From Jaenimonas drosophilae (Eukaryota; Euglenozoa; Kinetoplastea; Trypanosomatida; Trypanosomatidae), in NCBI GenBank assembly GCA_030849065.1, contig JASAON010001661.1, positions 1 through 64,000 on the forward strand: 64,000 bases of DNA, read 5' to 3'. A model generated the notes under the pieces. It was not told the DNA's origin. It worked only from the letters and a program-made list of their open reading frames with translations, and searched no databases. Below are positions 9,277-18,835 of the stretch, piece after piece. The position numbers were made by a program, and so were the translations under genes. Every line of letters starts with the position of its first letter. Positions within the stretch are counted from its first letter, which is position 1.

Positions 9277-10992
9277 TCATCGGGGCAGATGTGATTGCCC
9301 GGTCGTGGCTCGCACATTCATGAAGGCCTTCTCCCAGGCTGCGTTGCGTGAGATGTTTGAAACACCGTTAAGGTGGCCGGTGCTGAGTACCGCTGTCGAG
9401 GCGCCGCTGCCGCCACGCCCGCTGGACCCTTGCTGATGCGAGGGCGGTGTTTCTCCAGCCGCAAAACTCTCCACCAACAGCGGGCGTGATGGAGGTGCCA
9501 GACCAGCGCTCGGGATGGATGCACGTGCACGATGGAATCCGCCCGTACTCCCCCACAAGGAGGTTGGCAGCCGACGTTTGCGTGCGACGCGTACTTGAGT
9601 GCCTTGTTGTGGTTGGCCACGACTCAGGCAATCACGTGGCTGAAAGCTACCCTCCTCCACAGGGAGAGATGACCGATCGTGTTGTTGGTGTTGGTGTGTT
9701 GTTGCAAACTTGAGATGTGCTGATCCATCCAGACTTCCCGTGTGAAAGGTGACGGTTGGATCGCTGAGCGGCACGCTCTGAAGAGGCCGGCCAGTGAGGC
9801 GCTGATAGCGTCGGCGCTCTTGTGCGTCTAAAATGGCCTGCTTCTCAACGGCCTTGCGCGCACGGAGCTCCAGCAAGGATGAGGGCTTGTTGGCCGATGC
9901 GGCCTGTTCCTGCTCCTTCATGGCCATCAAGAGTGAAGATACCTGCGTTGGTCTCAACTCCGTGGGTTTACGCCGACGTCGGATGCACATGCTATTCCCA
10001 TCCATCAGCACATCGAGGGAGGCAAAGGCCGCATCATCGCAGGTCGTGAGGGCGTGCGATTGAATGGCCTGACGAGACATTAGCGCATCGCTCTGGGCCA
10101 TCTCATCAATATCGTGGAGTGCAACACCAGATTGCACCGGTTCCTGCAAACGAAGGTTCAGCAACGAGTAGATGGCGGTGCGCAACGCATTGTGCCAGAC
10201 CGGAATGATGGAGTTGGAGTTGGCGGAGGAGGCACTTACTGCCCTGTTTTGGTTGATCTCTCCGCTGGGTGATGGATGTACCATCGAGGCGCTGATGTGT
10301 GGCGAACGACGTGCGCGTCGATGTGCCTCGCGACCGCGTGTGCCCGTGATGAACTTGTTGGTGGAGATGATGGTTGGCTCTACGCCATCCACAACACGGC
10401 TGTGATAAGTTGGTGCGCTGGAGCACTTCAGCGGAGGAAGTTGGCGCTCTCCACGCTCAAGGACGCAGCGTGCAGCGGGGCAGGCGATACTCATCTCCGG
10501 CGCTGGTGCGAAGCGGCGTGTTGGTGGATCTGCAAACGCATAAGACATGCTCGGTTGGCCATCCTCCACGTTTCGGAATTCACACGCCTGACAATTTGGA
10601 TGTGGTGTTGCCACCTCAGTGCCAAGGGCTGATTGTTGCAGCCAGCTACCTCGACTGATGGGGCGGCCATCATCATGCTCGGGGAGTGTGGCATTCATGG
10701 CAGGAATCTCTCCACTCATCTCATCCTGATTCATGAATAAGGCGGTGTCAAAGTGAATGAGGTGTGCCTGTACCATGCGTTCAATATCTTCTTCACTGGC
10801 ACCTTCACGACCCTCGTGGAGGAGCTCCTCCACGAGACGCTCAATGGCACGTTGTGTGGTTGCGTTGTCCAGCTGAGACTGAATGCGTGCCTCCACGTAT
10901 TGCTCCTCACCAACCTGTGATCGGAAGAAGGGATGCGAGAAGAGAGGGAAGCAATACTTCCCAACCCGCACATGCTCCACGGCGGAGCTCAT
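9277..10992 (-). CDS. Hypothetical protein, 571 residues
   Basis: Not recognised. The N-terminal 90 residues look folded (YCFPLFSHPFFRSQVGEE, then a helical stretch rich in E and L). The middle is disordered, S/R/P-rich, with scattered cysteines and an arginine cluster RRRRKP near 350. A lysine/arginine/alanine helix (about 375-405) and a short conserved-looking end (NGVSNISRNAAWEKAFMNV) close the protein. No membrane segment. The open frame extends 29 codons further upstream, but that stretch contains the pyrimidine tract and AG expected of the splice acceptor, so the ATG at 10992 (MSSAVEH) is preferred. Flanked by MND1 and RFC1 on the same strand, with no functional hint from context. Confidence 0.7.
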   Translation of the reverse strand: MSSAVEHVRVGKYCFPLFSHPFFRSQVGEEQYVEARIQSQLDNATTQRAIERLVEELLHEGREGASEEDIERMVQAHLIHFDTALFMNQDEMSGEIPAMNATLPEHDDGRPISRGSWLQQSALGTEVATPHPNCQACEFRNVEDGQPSMSYAFADPPTRRFAPAPEMSIACPAARCVLERGERQLPPLKCSSAPTYHSRVVDGVEPTIISTNKFITGTRGREAHRRARRSPHISASMVHPSPSGEINQNRAVSASSANSNSIIPVWHNALRTAIYSLLNLRLQEPVQSGVALHDIDEMAQSDALMSRQAIQSHALTTCDDAAFASLDVLMDGNSMCIRRRRKPTELRPTQVSSLLMAMKEQEQAASANKPSSLLELRARKAVEKQAILDAQERRRYQRLTGRPLQSVPLSDPTVTFHTGSLDGSAHLKFATTHQHQQHDRSSLPVEEGSFQPRDCLSRGQPQQGTQVRVARKRRLPTSLWGSTGGFHRARASIPSAGLAPPSRPLLVESFAAGETPPSHQQGSSGRGGSGASTAVLSTGHLNGVSNISRNAAWEKAFMNVRATTGQSHLPR

Positions 10993-11282
10993 CGCGACGA
11001 TGGCACACACCGATACACGTGAGCAAGCGGCAGCAGCTACTACTTCTATACATTGATAGTGAGGAAAATACAAGTACAAGGAAGAGTGCGTGCATCAACA
11101 GCAACTTGATCTCAAAACAAGACACCAACATCACATCGTAGGAGCAACAACACGCAGCACACACACACACCTGTTTTTTTTTCCTTATGTACCGAAGGCC
11201 ACAGAAGCATGCTGTTGTTGGTCATCATCTCTCCAGACTTGACGTTCATGTGAAGAAGACGAAGCAATCTAGGCTTCGTGCA

Positions 11283-13007
11283 TCAATCATCATCACTCTC
11301 CACATCTGAATCCACGCGCACGCGTTTGGCAGCCTTCCGCCGTCCTCCGGCTGCAGGTGCAGCACCTGGCTCCTTCTTTGCCCGAGGCTTCGCCGGTGCG
11401 CGCTTCGTCTTCGCAACTGTGGCCGCCGGTGCCGCCTTCTTCTTCACGGTCACGGATCCATCCTCGGCCTCTTCCTCCTCCTCTCCACCCACGGTGCTCA
11501 TCTCACCTCCGTTGCGCAACGTACCCTTCGCCAGACGCTCCATGCGATGAGTCTTGTTGAATTCACGCGTGAAGGCGCTCTTCACGGCCGTGGCGATATC
11601 CCCACTCGTCATGCTCAGCGTGTTGTGTTGCGTCATGTGCTTGTAGTGAGGCAACGTTTGCACCAGCTCCCAATCATCGCGCATCAACCCGTACACATCC
11701 ATGAAGCCAATCACGTCGGCAATGCCATCTTTGCCCTTCTCCACCAGCGGGTGCGTGAGGCTGCGCTCCCAGCCGAGTGGGAGGTAGTCGAGCACCACAT
11801 CTTGTTGGTGGCCGCTGATGCCCTTGATGGGGTGTGTTGCTTGGACTGTTATGCATCGCAACAGACGTGTGTTCTTGTTGGCGGTGGAGTTGTTGCCGAG
11901 CCACGACGGAAATTTGACGGGGCGTTGACGATCAAAGAAGACTTGTTGGCCCGTGGCGAAGGATTCATACTTGCCACGTACGTAGATGCATGGAGCAATG
12001 CTGGATAAGAGTACGTGAGCACGCGATACAGACCAGTTTTGCTCGTAGTACATGATGCGTTGCGCAGCATCGGAACGGGAGATGTCGGCGGAGGCTTGCA
12101 CCACCGCCTCCATCCAATCGCGTCCATCCTGACTCGGGTTGTAGTGAAGATAGTTTTCCTGCACAAACATATCAACGAGGTCTGAGTTGTAGTAGCACGC
12201 CTGCATCTCCTCAATGGTGTGGTGCGCTCCACGAGACGTTCCCTGCAACAAGAAGTACTCTGCCGACTCAAAGAGGCCCGCATCTCCATTCTTGGATGAC
12301 TGCACAGAACACTCAGCCAACTCACGCTGCTCGAGAGTGTTGCGATTCACACACCACAACTGCAGGTTGTTTAGCATGTTGCGGATATCACTACCGGAGC
12401 GCTTGATGATGTCTTGAAGCAGAGGCTTGGATAAGGTGATGCCCTCACGTGCGAGTACCTGGTCGTAGAGGTATGTTGCCACAATGTTGCACGGCGGACG
12501 GCTGAAGCGCACATCCTCCACATAGTTGATCAGCGAACGAAGTTTTGGATGCCAGCGGTCATTGCAGGTACATAGAATGGGGATGCTGGTCTTCTTGATC
12601 ATCTCAATCACCTCACCCACTCCGCCAATATCGCAGCCATCAACTTCGTCCATCAAGAGAATAACGTTGGTGTAGCGGTGATGATGTGTGCTCGACACCG
12701 CACGGTTGGTGGTCAGGGTGGAAACATGCTCATGCAGCGACTTGCGACTACGAAAATCACTGGCGTTGTACTCAACCACCTCCATGTTGAGTTCGCGTGC
12801 CACAACATGAACGGTTGTTGTCTTGCCCACTCCTGGCGGGCCACTGAGTAGTGCTCCACGAGGTCGCTTCACATCGCCAACTCCTGCTGGCTCGAAGTTG
12901 GCCACCCACGCCTTCAGCTTGTTGGCACTGACGGGATAGCACATTTGCGCAATCGTCTGTGGGCGGTACTTGTCGGCCCACAACTGGCCTCTCGTGGCTG
13001 ACGTCAT
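11283..13007 (-). CDS. RFC1: Replication factor C large subunit (RFC1)
   Basis: 574 residues from the ATG at 13007. The protein opens with the RFC box (LWADKYRPQT), then Walker A GPPGVGKT (about 56-63), Walker B LLMDEVDG (117-124), sensor 1 (ILCTCNDR, about 145-152) and the RFC1-type sensor 2 region (GSDIRNMLNNLQLW). The C-terminal half matches the RFC1 collar region and ends in a K/A/R-rich nuclear tail. RFC1 opens and loads the PCNA clamp at primer ends. Animal and yeast RFC1 carry a long N-terminal region with a BRCT domain; here the AAA+ module starts at about residue 8, so that region is absent. The longer frame (to 13061) runs through the splice signal at 13027-13054 and is rejected as the start. 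Confidence 0.95.
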   Translation of the reverse strand: MTSATRGQLWADKYRPQTIAQMCYPVSANKLKAWVANFEPAGVGDVKRPRGALLSGPPGVGKTTTVHVVARELNMEVVEYNASDFRSRKSLHEHVSTLTTNRAVSSTHHHRYTNVILLMDEVDGCDIGGVGEVIEMIKKTSIPILCTCNDRWHPKLRSLINYVEDVRFSRPPCNIVATYLYDQVLAREGITLSKPLLQDIIKRSGSDIRNMLNNLQLWCVNRNTLEQRELAECSVQSSKNGDAGLFESAEYFLLQGTSRGAHHTIEEMQACYYNSDLVDMFVQENYLHYNPSQDGRDWMEAVVQASADISRSDAAQRIMYYEQNWSVSRAHVLLSSIAPCIYVRGKYESFATGQQVFFDRQRPVKFPSWLGNNSTANKNTRLLRCITVQATHPIKGISGHQQDVVLDYLPLGWERSLTHPLVEKGKDGIADVIGFMDVYGLMRDDWELVQTLPHYKHMTQHNTLSMTSGDIATAVKSAFTREFNKTHRMERLAKGTLRNGGEMSTVGGEEEEEAEDGSVTVKKKAAPAATVAKTKRAPAKPRAKKEPGAAPAAGGRRKAAKRVRVDSDVESDDD

Positions 13008-13026
13008 CCGTGCTCCTCTGCGCCTA

Positions 13027-13054
13027 CTACACACAAAAAGAAGAAGAGAAGAGG
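13027..13054 (-). promoter_or_regulatory. Predicted trans-splice acceptor for RFC1
   Basis: The minus strand shows a pyrimidine run (about 13035-13054) and a first AG at 13028-13027, about 20 bases ahead of the ATG at 13007. The upstream in-frame start at 13061 would be removed by splicing here, so this site decides the RFC1 start. Confidence 0.6.
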
Positions 13055-13172
13055 TCTGCACGTTGGCTCACACAACAACAGCAACACGAACATATGCTTG
13101 AGTATGGTGTTGTGTAGGGATGCATGAAGAGAAGAGAAGATTCATCTGGCTCTAGTGTATGAAGGCTACCAC

Positions 13173-13193
13173 ATCATCATCATCATCATCATC
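13173..13193. repeat. (ATC)7 microsatellite
   Basis: Seven perfect ATC units in the spacer between the RFC1 gene and the 902-residue gene. Similar short triplet runs occur at 20897-20917 (GTT x7), 6860-6877 (TTG x6) and 57102-57119 (CAT x6), and in coding sequence as poly-Asp, poly-Ser or poly-His tracts. Confidence 0.85.
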
Positions 13194-13262
13194 AATCCAT
13201 GGCATTCACATTCAGCGTCAAATGTACCAACGCGAACACGCACAAGTGAAGAGAAGAGGCCA

Positions 13263-15971
13263 CTACAACGCCACAACACCAAAGCGTTTGGCGTTGGCCT
13301 TGGCTTGTTCCTTCTCAACCGCTGTACGAGGAACCGAAGAAGATGCGTGTGTTGCGCTGCCACCATTCACACGTCGATCACGACGGCGCCTACTCTCCAT
13401 CACCTCATCGGATGAGGTGGAGGACGCAGCGCGTGAGCGATGTGGATGGCGTTCGGCCGCATGATGATGAGAGGAGTGGGAGGAGTAGCGATGATGCTTG
13501 GCAGAGGAACGACCATTGCGGCCAACAACACATCCAGAGCTCTGCGATTGCCACACCAAATCTTGTGGCTGAGAGTGATGGGCTCGGTGTGTTCGTGTGG
13601 TTATGGATCGAGCAGCACTAACTGATCGCTGCCGTGCATCGCTCGCATGCCGCGGTCCAGCGATTTCTGCAGATCCTGAGACGTGTTGCATCGGTGGAGG
13701 AGCCACGGGCCGCACTGACGCCGCCCGACCCGCATTGGCCAAGTGCGGGTCCATCACCATCGCCGTCTCTGGCCGAGCACTCGGCAGCAACGAGCCGTAC
13801 AACAATCCCGCTTGCAAACGTGGCCCATTCGCACCTCCCGCAACACCACCACGTCCACGCCCATGGTTGGCCGGCATCCGCTCCAGCAATCTATTGAGCA
13901 GGGCAAGTTGGCCAGGCGTGTATGCGTTGAGCATCGGAGGTGATCCGGGCATCGAGACAAAACGTGGAGCGGGCGAGGTACTCACGGGTGCGGCAGCGGT
14001 TGGTGGTTGTGCTCGTACAGCGACTGTGGCAGCACCATATCCATATGGCCTTGATGCGCCACGGCCTACAACACCTCCTCCGCGGCCGGCCCCACGCGCA
14101 AATCCGCCAGGAACCTGTATCATTGCACCTCCACGACCGCGACCACGTGCGTACATGTTGTTGTTGTGTTGGTACTGTTGCTGCTGTTGTTGTGATTGCT
14201 GTGGTTGGCGTCGTGGTGTGGTCAGCATCGCCGGCCCCGTTGGATCAAAGTAGTTAGTATCTTCGGTAGCATCCATCGAATCCGCGCTGCCTTCATCATC
14301 GCTACGACCGTCTGAGCTCGCACGTCCATGACGTGAACGGCTCGGCGACTTTCCAGGACGTGATGATTTGGCGGGGTTGTGCGTGCGGAGTTGCGGATTG
14401 CCGGGAGAGTCGGCTTCCTCATCTTCTTCGCGCGCGGAGGTGGCGGTCGCAGGCCGCTCGGGCGTCTGGCGATGATTGCGCGCCGCATCATTTGCCTGCG
14501 CAACGAGCGCATCGTGGCCACGAATGACGCTGATGCTGCCGCTCTTGGGCGAGACACTACTTCGCCGGCTCATCAAGGGGTTGCTCTTCTCATCATGATC
14601 ATCACCACCATCCTTGGCCGAGATGTTCTCAGCAGGTGCCGTTGTGCTGGCGGCGGCAGCGGCAGCGGAGTTGGCAGGCTGACGTCGATGCTGTTCTCGC
14701 TCAATGATGCGCGGTGGTTCGGGCGGCTCACGAAGATAATCGTCGTAATCAACGTCATCCAAATCATCATCGCACAAAAAGTCGCCCTCGTAGTCCTCCT
14801 CCTCCAACACACTCGTATCAGCTTCTTCGGTGGTGGCGGTGATGGTGTTGGCGCCATGACCGTGCGTCGCACCGTCGTCGGGAAACGGAGGTGATGGAGG
14901 TGGTGGCAAATGAGGATGAGGATGATACGATGATGAGGATGCTGCAGCAGCATCAGGACGAAGTGGCTCCGGAGATGGTGGAGTAGCTCCTCCCCCGTAG
15001 CTCCCACCATCGGAGGCTGGAGATTGCAGCGCGAGGCGCTGGCCGCGAAGATCGGCGCGGTGCTCGGGCGGTGGAGGTGGCGGAGGCGGGTTGAAGCGTT
15101 GCGACCCGCGTCGAGAGGGATGCAATCGTGAGCCCGTGCGTCCATGTCTGCCAATCGAGAGCTCCTCCGTCTGCCCGCTCGGGTTGAAGTAGTACGTGTT
15201 ATGTACCGTAATGGGGCTGGGCGAGCGGCCGTGTTGTTGGCGGATCTGCTCAGCCTGCTGACGCGCAAGACGCTCCGTTGGGAGATTCTGCAACAGATTT
15301 ACGGCGGGATCTGATGTCTTGGAGCACATTTCTGCCAATTCACGATAGTTTTGTAGCACCTGCAGCTGACGTGCAATGCGGGATTGGTTAGGGTCGTCAA
15401 GCCCTTCTGGAATGTTGGCAGCACCTCCTTCATCACCAAGGCCGCTGGTGTGTGTGGTGTTGTATGTGCGCGCAGGGGGCGTTGTTCGCCCTGGGACCTC
15501 ATCACCACGCCAACGTGGAGGGCTCGGTGGAGGAATACCGCGGCGTTGGGAGCTCGTTGCACCAAATGACTTGGTGGAGTACTCCTTCGAGTAGGTCCGT
15601 TGCGATGTCTGGCGACGTGATGAAGCACTTTCAGCATCTGCACCTCCACCAGCAGCAGGAACAGGGGAGATGGGCCCTTGGCCCGCACCTCCACCACCGC
15701 GTGCGTGGCTCACATAAAAATCATTCAGTGGTGTGCCAAGGTCGTCGTGAACGCTGCTGATGTACGAAAGGTCGCGAGGAAGAGCAGATGCGGCAGCTCC
15801 GCGTGGTGGTGGTGGTGCATCAAAGGTATGCAGCGTCTTGATGATGGGAGCCAAGTGGCGATAGTGGTCCTCCTCCATCTTCTCCACCACCGCATCCACG
15901 TTGTCAGCCTCCAGCAGCTGGCGCACTAAATCATCCTCCTCCGAGATTCCACGTCGTCGTGTGGCTGACAT
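13263..15971 (-). CDS. Large low-complexity protein with RGG-rich and RS-like segments
   Basis: 902 residues, function unknown. The first 60 residues may fold (RRRGISEEDDLVRQLLEADN..., helical). Next come proline-rich and charged segments, including a run of ten prolines near 300 and acidic D/E/Y-rich stretches at about 395-420. Residues about 540-580 are rich in S, R, G and D (RS-like). A polyglutamine run is followed by a glycine/arginine domain at about 640-690 (ARGRGRGG, GGFARGAGRGGG), typical of RNA-binding or phase-separating proteins. The C-terminus is rich in H, S and R. No enzymatic motif seen. An RNA-granule or mRNA-binding role is a guess from composition only. Start: ATG at 15971. 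Confidence 0.72.
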   Translation of the reverse strand: MSATRRRGISEEDDLVRQLLEADNVDAVVEKMEEDHYRHLAPIIKTLHTFDAPPPPRGAAASALPRDLSYISSVHDDLGTPLNDFYVSHARGGGGAGQGPISPVPAAGGGADAESASSRRQTSQRTYSKEYSTKSFGATSSQRRGIPPPSPPRWRGDEVPGRTTPPARTYNTTHTSGLGDEGGAANIPEGLDDPNQSRIARQLQVLQNYRELAEMCSKTSDPAVNLLQNLPTERLARQQAEQIRQQHGRSPSPITVHNTYYFNPSGQTEELSIGRHGRTGSRLHPSRRGSQRFNPPPPPPPPEHRADLRGQRLALQSPASDGGSYGGGATPPSPEPLRPDAAAASSSSYHPHPHLPPPPSPPFPDDGATHGHGANTITATTEEADTSVLEEEDYEGDFLCDDDLDDVDYDDYLREPPEPPRIIEREQHRRQPANSAAAAAASTTAPAENISAKDGGDDHDEKSNPLMSRRSSVSPKSGSISVIRGHDALVAQANDAARNHRQTPERPATATSAREEDEEADSPGNPQLRTHNPAKSSRPGKSPSRSRHGRASSDGRSDDEGSADSMDATEDTNYFDPTGPAMLTTPRRQPQQSQQQQQQYQHNNNMYARGRGRGGAMIQVPGGFARGAGRGGGVVGRGASRPYGYGAATVAVRAQPPTAAAPVSTSPAPRFVSMPGSPPMLNAYTPGQLALLNRLLERMPANHGRGRGGVAGGANGPRLQAGLLYGSLLPSARPETAMVMDPHLANAGRAASVRPVAPPPMQHVSGSAEIAGPRHASDARQRSVSAARSITTRTHRAHHSQPQDLVWQSQSSGCVVGRNGRSSAKHHRYSSHSSHHHAAERHPHRSRAASSTSSDEVMESRRRRDRRVNGGSATHASSSVPRTAVEKEQAKANAKRFGVVAL

Positions 15972-16403
15972 GATTGCGAAGTTGCTGTAACAGACGAAGT
16001 TGTTGATGTATAAGAATATGATGAAAACAAAAGAAAAACAAGAATCAGGAAGTTGTCCGACAATTGTGCGAGCACAACGTTGGCAGCTCCAGTGGATGAT
16101 CAGAGAGATTCAGAATACAGAGTACAATCTACGATAGCCCTCTTCTCTCTCTCTTCCCCTCTCTCTATTGTTGTTATCGAGGAACAAATGATGTTCGAGC
16201 CTAAAAACAAGATGATGAAAGAAGAAAGTACAACAGAAGTATATCAGCACAAGGTAAGATGATGTGCAGCATCATGGGTGTGGTGCAGCATCATGGGTGT
16301 GGTGCAGCATCATGAGCCATATTGTGGTTCTCATCCACACAAAAAAATATGGTTGCGTACGACTTCGCATGTCTGGCGATGAGCTCAACAGGACGACCAC
16401 CAT
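15972..16403. other. Intergenic spacer with 19-bp tandem repeat
   Basis: 432 bp without a gene. It contains the short tandem repeat at 16264-16316 and, on the plus strand, a long pyrimidine run at about 16138-16166. That run is on the wrong strand for a splice acceptor in this array. Confidence 0.55.
16264..16316. repeat. Imperfect tandem repeat, 19-bp unit, about 2.8 copies
   Basis: The unit gtgcagcatcatgggtgtg starts at 16264 and 16283, and a partial third copy starts at 16302. The first two copies are identical. It lies in the 3' flank of the 683-residue gene. No function proposed; replication slippage explains it. Confidence 0.85.
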
Positions 16404-18455
16404 TCACAGCGTCTTGGAGAGGAGCCACGTAGATAGCGCGATGAGCTCCTGCGTGTTGGGGTTTGGAATCCTGCGTCGGTCAATCTCCGCGACGAGGAAC
16501 ACAACCCCATCATCATCGCCACTGCCATTGACGAGCGAGCACGGCGTGGCATGAAACACAATCACCGCCTGTTTCCCATTTAGGCACGAAAACATGGATT
16601 GCGTGTGCAGCATCGGGCTCATTGGGGCGCACTGGCCAGTTTCCATCCGTCGCGCCTGCTGACGCCGACTGGATCTGCTCACGAGACGCGTGCTCATTTG
16701 CACGAGCGGCTCAATTCTCGCCCAGTAGGCCTCGGGCAGGCAGTTGCGTACATAGTCAGCCGCCGCACCGCGATCTTGTGCCGTGGAGCTCGCCGTCTGC
16801 GATGAGTAGGCGCGTGAGGCGGCGGCGTTGAAGGAGAAGAGGCACGAGTCGCGCACGAGGGTTTGAAGCCCGCCCAGCCGACGACGAAGAATGCGGAGCT
16901 CCTTGATGCCCTTCCAGAGCTCTGCCACCGCAGAGGTGAGGAGGGCCACCGGTTGTGCCATCATCATGGAGAAGTTGTTTTTCTGCACGTAGGAGATGAA
17001 CTTGTGCGTCTCGAAGGTGTGAATGAGGAGGTGCTGGATGGAAGCATCAATGTGGGAGAGCGGGGAGCCGGTGAAGGGTGCGCGTGTTGCTTCGAGCTGC
17101 ACCGCAATCGTCCATCCCGACTTCGTCACCGCAGAAACGCACAAGGACGACGATGCTTGAATGTGGCGCTCTTCTTCACGTGAGGCGTGCAAAACATAGC
17201 CCTCCGACCGTACTCCACGTCGAAGCACACAATAGCGATGGTGTGAGTACATCGCCATGTATTTGAGCGCCACGCGGTTGGGGGATGCAAAACCACTCCG
17301 ATGCTCATGTTGGTCGGCGGCTTGCTCCTTCAGGCTATCCATGTAGGCGGAGATGGCGGCTGGAACGAGATTCTGCTCCAGCGCCACATCACTTCCGGTG
17401 CGATACAGCGGATATCCACGATACCACAGTGCGGCCGCCACACAACAAAAACGTTTTTCGCCGCTTCGCAATCCGTCCGTGGACATGTGCCCGTGGAGGG
17501 TGGCGGGGGCCTGGCCACAGGTGGCGATGCGGATGAGGTTGTGTAACACCGAGGCCAACTGCTCGCTCGTCTTGGTCGAGGATGGGCGCTCGAAGCACAA
17601 ACGCCGCAGCACCAACTCCTTCTCACGTGCGGAGCGTGAATCATGGCGGAGGAGGTAGGATATCACCGCCGCCAAGGTGTTGAGTCTGGATTGCATCTCA
17701 TCACGAACGGCAACATGATTTTCCTTCAAGCGCGCATCGAGTGGGAAGTAGGTTGGCGCGCTGCTGCTCGCTGCCACGGTTGGGGAGATGTCGTAGCCAC
17801 GAATGGCGGTACCGAGAAGGTATGGCACCACCTGGCCGCCAAAGATGGCGTAGACGGAGGGCGGGGCAGAGATGGTGAGCGCATAGCGGCCCTCCTCCAC
17901 GGGCAACAAGTACAAGTGGCGTACGCCATCGGCAGAGATCATGTAGGACGTGCACGCGGGGTTGCGAAGCAAATCGAGAAAATCGCACTTGGAGAGAACG
18001 GCACCTCTGCCGAGCTCTGATAAGTAGTTGGCGGTGTGGCAGTGAAGGAGGCTCTGGAGCTGTTCTGTTTCCTGCGCACGAAGGGTGGAGAGATCGTGTA
18101 CGTTGTGGAGGTACGATGCAAAAAAGGAACCGCCAGCGGGAACCTCATCAACCATGGGGGAGCCGCCATCTTGTGTGACGGAGTTTAGGCCAAGTGGCAA
18201 CGCGGCGGAGGAGCCACGGGAGGCCGCTTGAGAGCTCGCGCGACGTGGCGGCTGACCACGACGGAGAGAGAAGAGCCGTTCTTCTTCTGCCAGCGCCTGT
18301 GCGGCGGCGCTCTTGGCAGAGCGTTCATGTTGTGCGGCGCTGAGATACACCGACGCGGAGAGAGAGATGTTGGCCTCGTCAGACGGGGCAGATGAAGAGG
18401 CAAATGTGGCGAAGCGGCTAAGTGGGAGCAGCAACACACTCAAACACTCGTCCAT
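16404..18455 (-). CDS. Hypothetical protein, 683 residues, possibly longin-type
   Basis: Not firmly recognised. After an alanine/serine-rich N-terminus the protein looks globular: hydrophobic strands and helices near HLYLLPVEEGRYALTIS (about 180-195), an alpha-helical block with ISYLLRHDSR (about 265), and a RFCCVAAALWYRGYPLYRTG strand pair (about 340-360) followed by a helix. That last arrangement resembles the longin-like units of CCZ1/INTU/HPS proteins, which act in Rab exchange or cilium assembly, but the similarity is too weak to rely on. A helical region near 530-560 precedes a serine/alanine-rich stretch. No signal peptide or membrane span. Start: ATG at 18455. Confidence 0.68.
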   Translation of the reverse strand: MDECLSVLLLPLSRFATFASSSAPSDEANISLSASVYLSAAQHERSAKSAAAQALAEEERLFSLRRGQPPRRASSQAASRGSSAALPLGLNSVTQDGGSPMVDEVPAGGSFFASYLHNVHDLSTLRAQETEQLQSLLHCHTANYLSELGRGAVLSKCDFLDLLRNPACTSYMISADGVRHLYLLPVEEGRYALTISAPPSVYAIFGGQVVPYLLGTAIRGYDISPTVAASSSAPTYFPLDARLKENHVAVRDEMQSRLNTLAAVISYLLRHDSRSAREKELVLRRLCFERPSSTKTSEQLASVLHNLIRIATCGQAPATLHGHMSTDGLRSGEKRFCCVAAALWYRGYPLYRTGSDVALEQNLVPAAISAYMDSLKEQAADQHEHRSGFASPNRVALKYMAMYSHHRYCVLRRGVRSEGYVLHASREEERHIQASSSLCVSAVTKSGWTIAVQLEATRAPFTGSPLSHIDASIQHLLIHTFETHKFISYVQKNNFSMMMAQPVALLTSAVAELWKGIKELRILRRRLGGLQTLVRDSCLFSFNAAASRAYSSQTASSTAQDRGAAADYVRNCLPEAYWARIEPLVQMSTRLVSRSSRRQQARRMETGQCAPMSPMLHTQSMFSCLNGKQAVIVFHATPCSLVNGSGDDDGVVFLVAEIDRRRIPNPNTQELIALSTWLLSKTL

Positions 18456-18835
18456 GGTTGTGAGGTGTTGATGATGAGGATGATGATGATGGTTGTTCTA
18501 TGATGATTGGTGTGGGTGGGGTACCTTCTATACAAGAGTGATACACTCGTTTATGTCTGTGTGTTGCTCGATACACCGCAGGATATCCTCTGTGGTGCCA
18601 CAATGTTTGTGGCGAAAGAGCGATGATCTTTGTTGGGTTGTACGAGCTCAGCGAGTGAGTCAAGCCTACAACATACAAGAGGTGAGTTTAAGAATGAGTG
18701 AGTGCTACAGAACTACATCATAGCATGGAAACCGTGAAAGTGTTGGTGTTAGAACGAAGGGCACAACGTCGTGCAATCCAGACCGCGTGAACACAAAACA
18801 AACATTGGCCAACACGTCAGTGTTTTCATGATTCA
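18456..18835. other. Intergenic spacer
   Basis: 380 bp; ATG/ATC-rich near the 683-residue gene, with no coding potential or RNA gene recognised. It holds the 3' flank of the 662-residue gene. Confidence 0.5.

Noticed and set aside
16138..16166. Long pyrimidine run as a plus-strand splice acceptor or strand-switch point
   Set aside because: No plus-strand gene follows; genes on both sides are on the minus strand.
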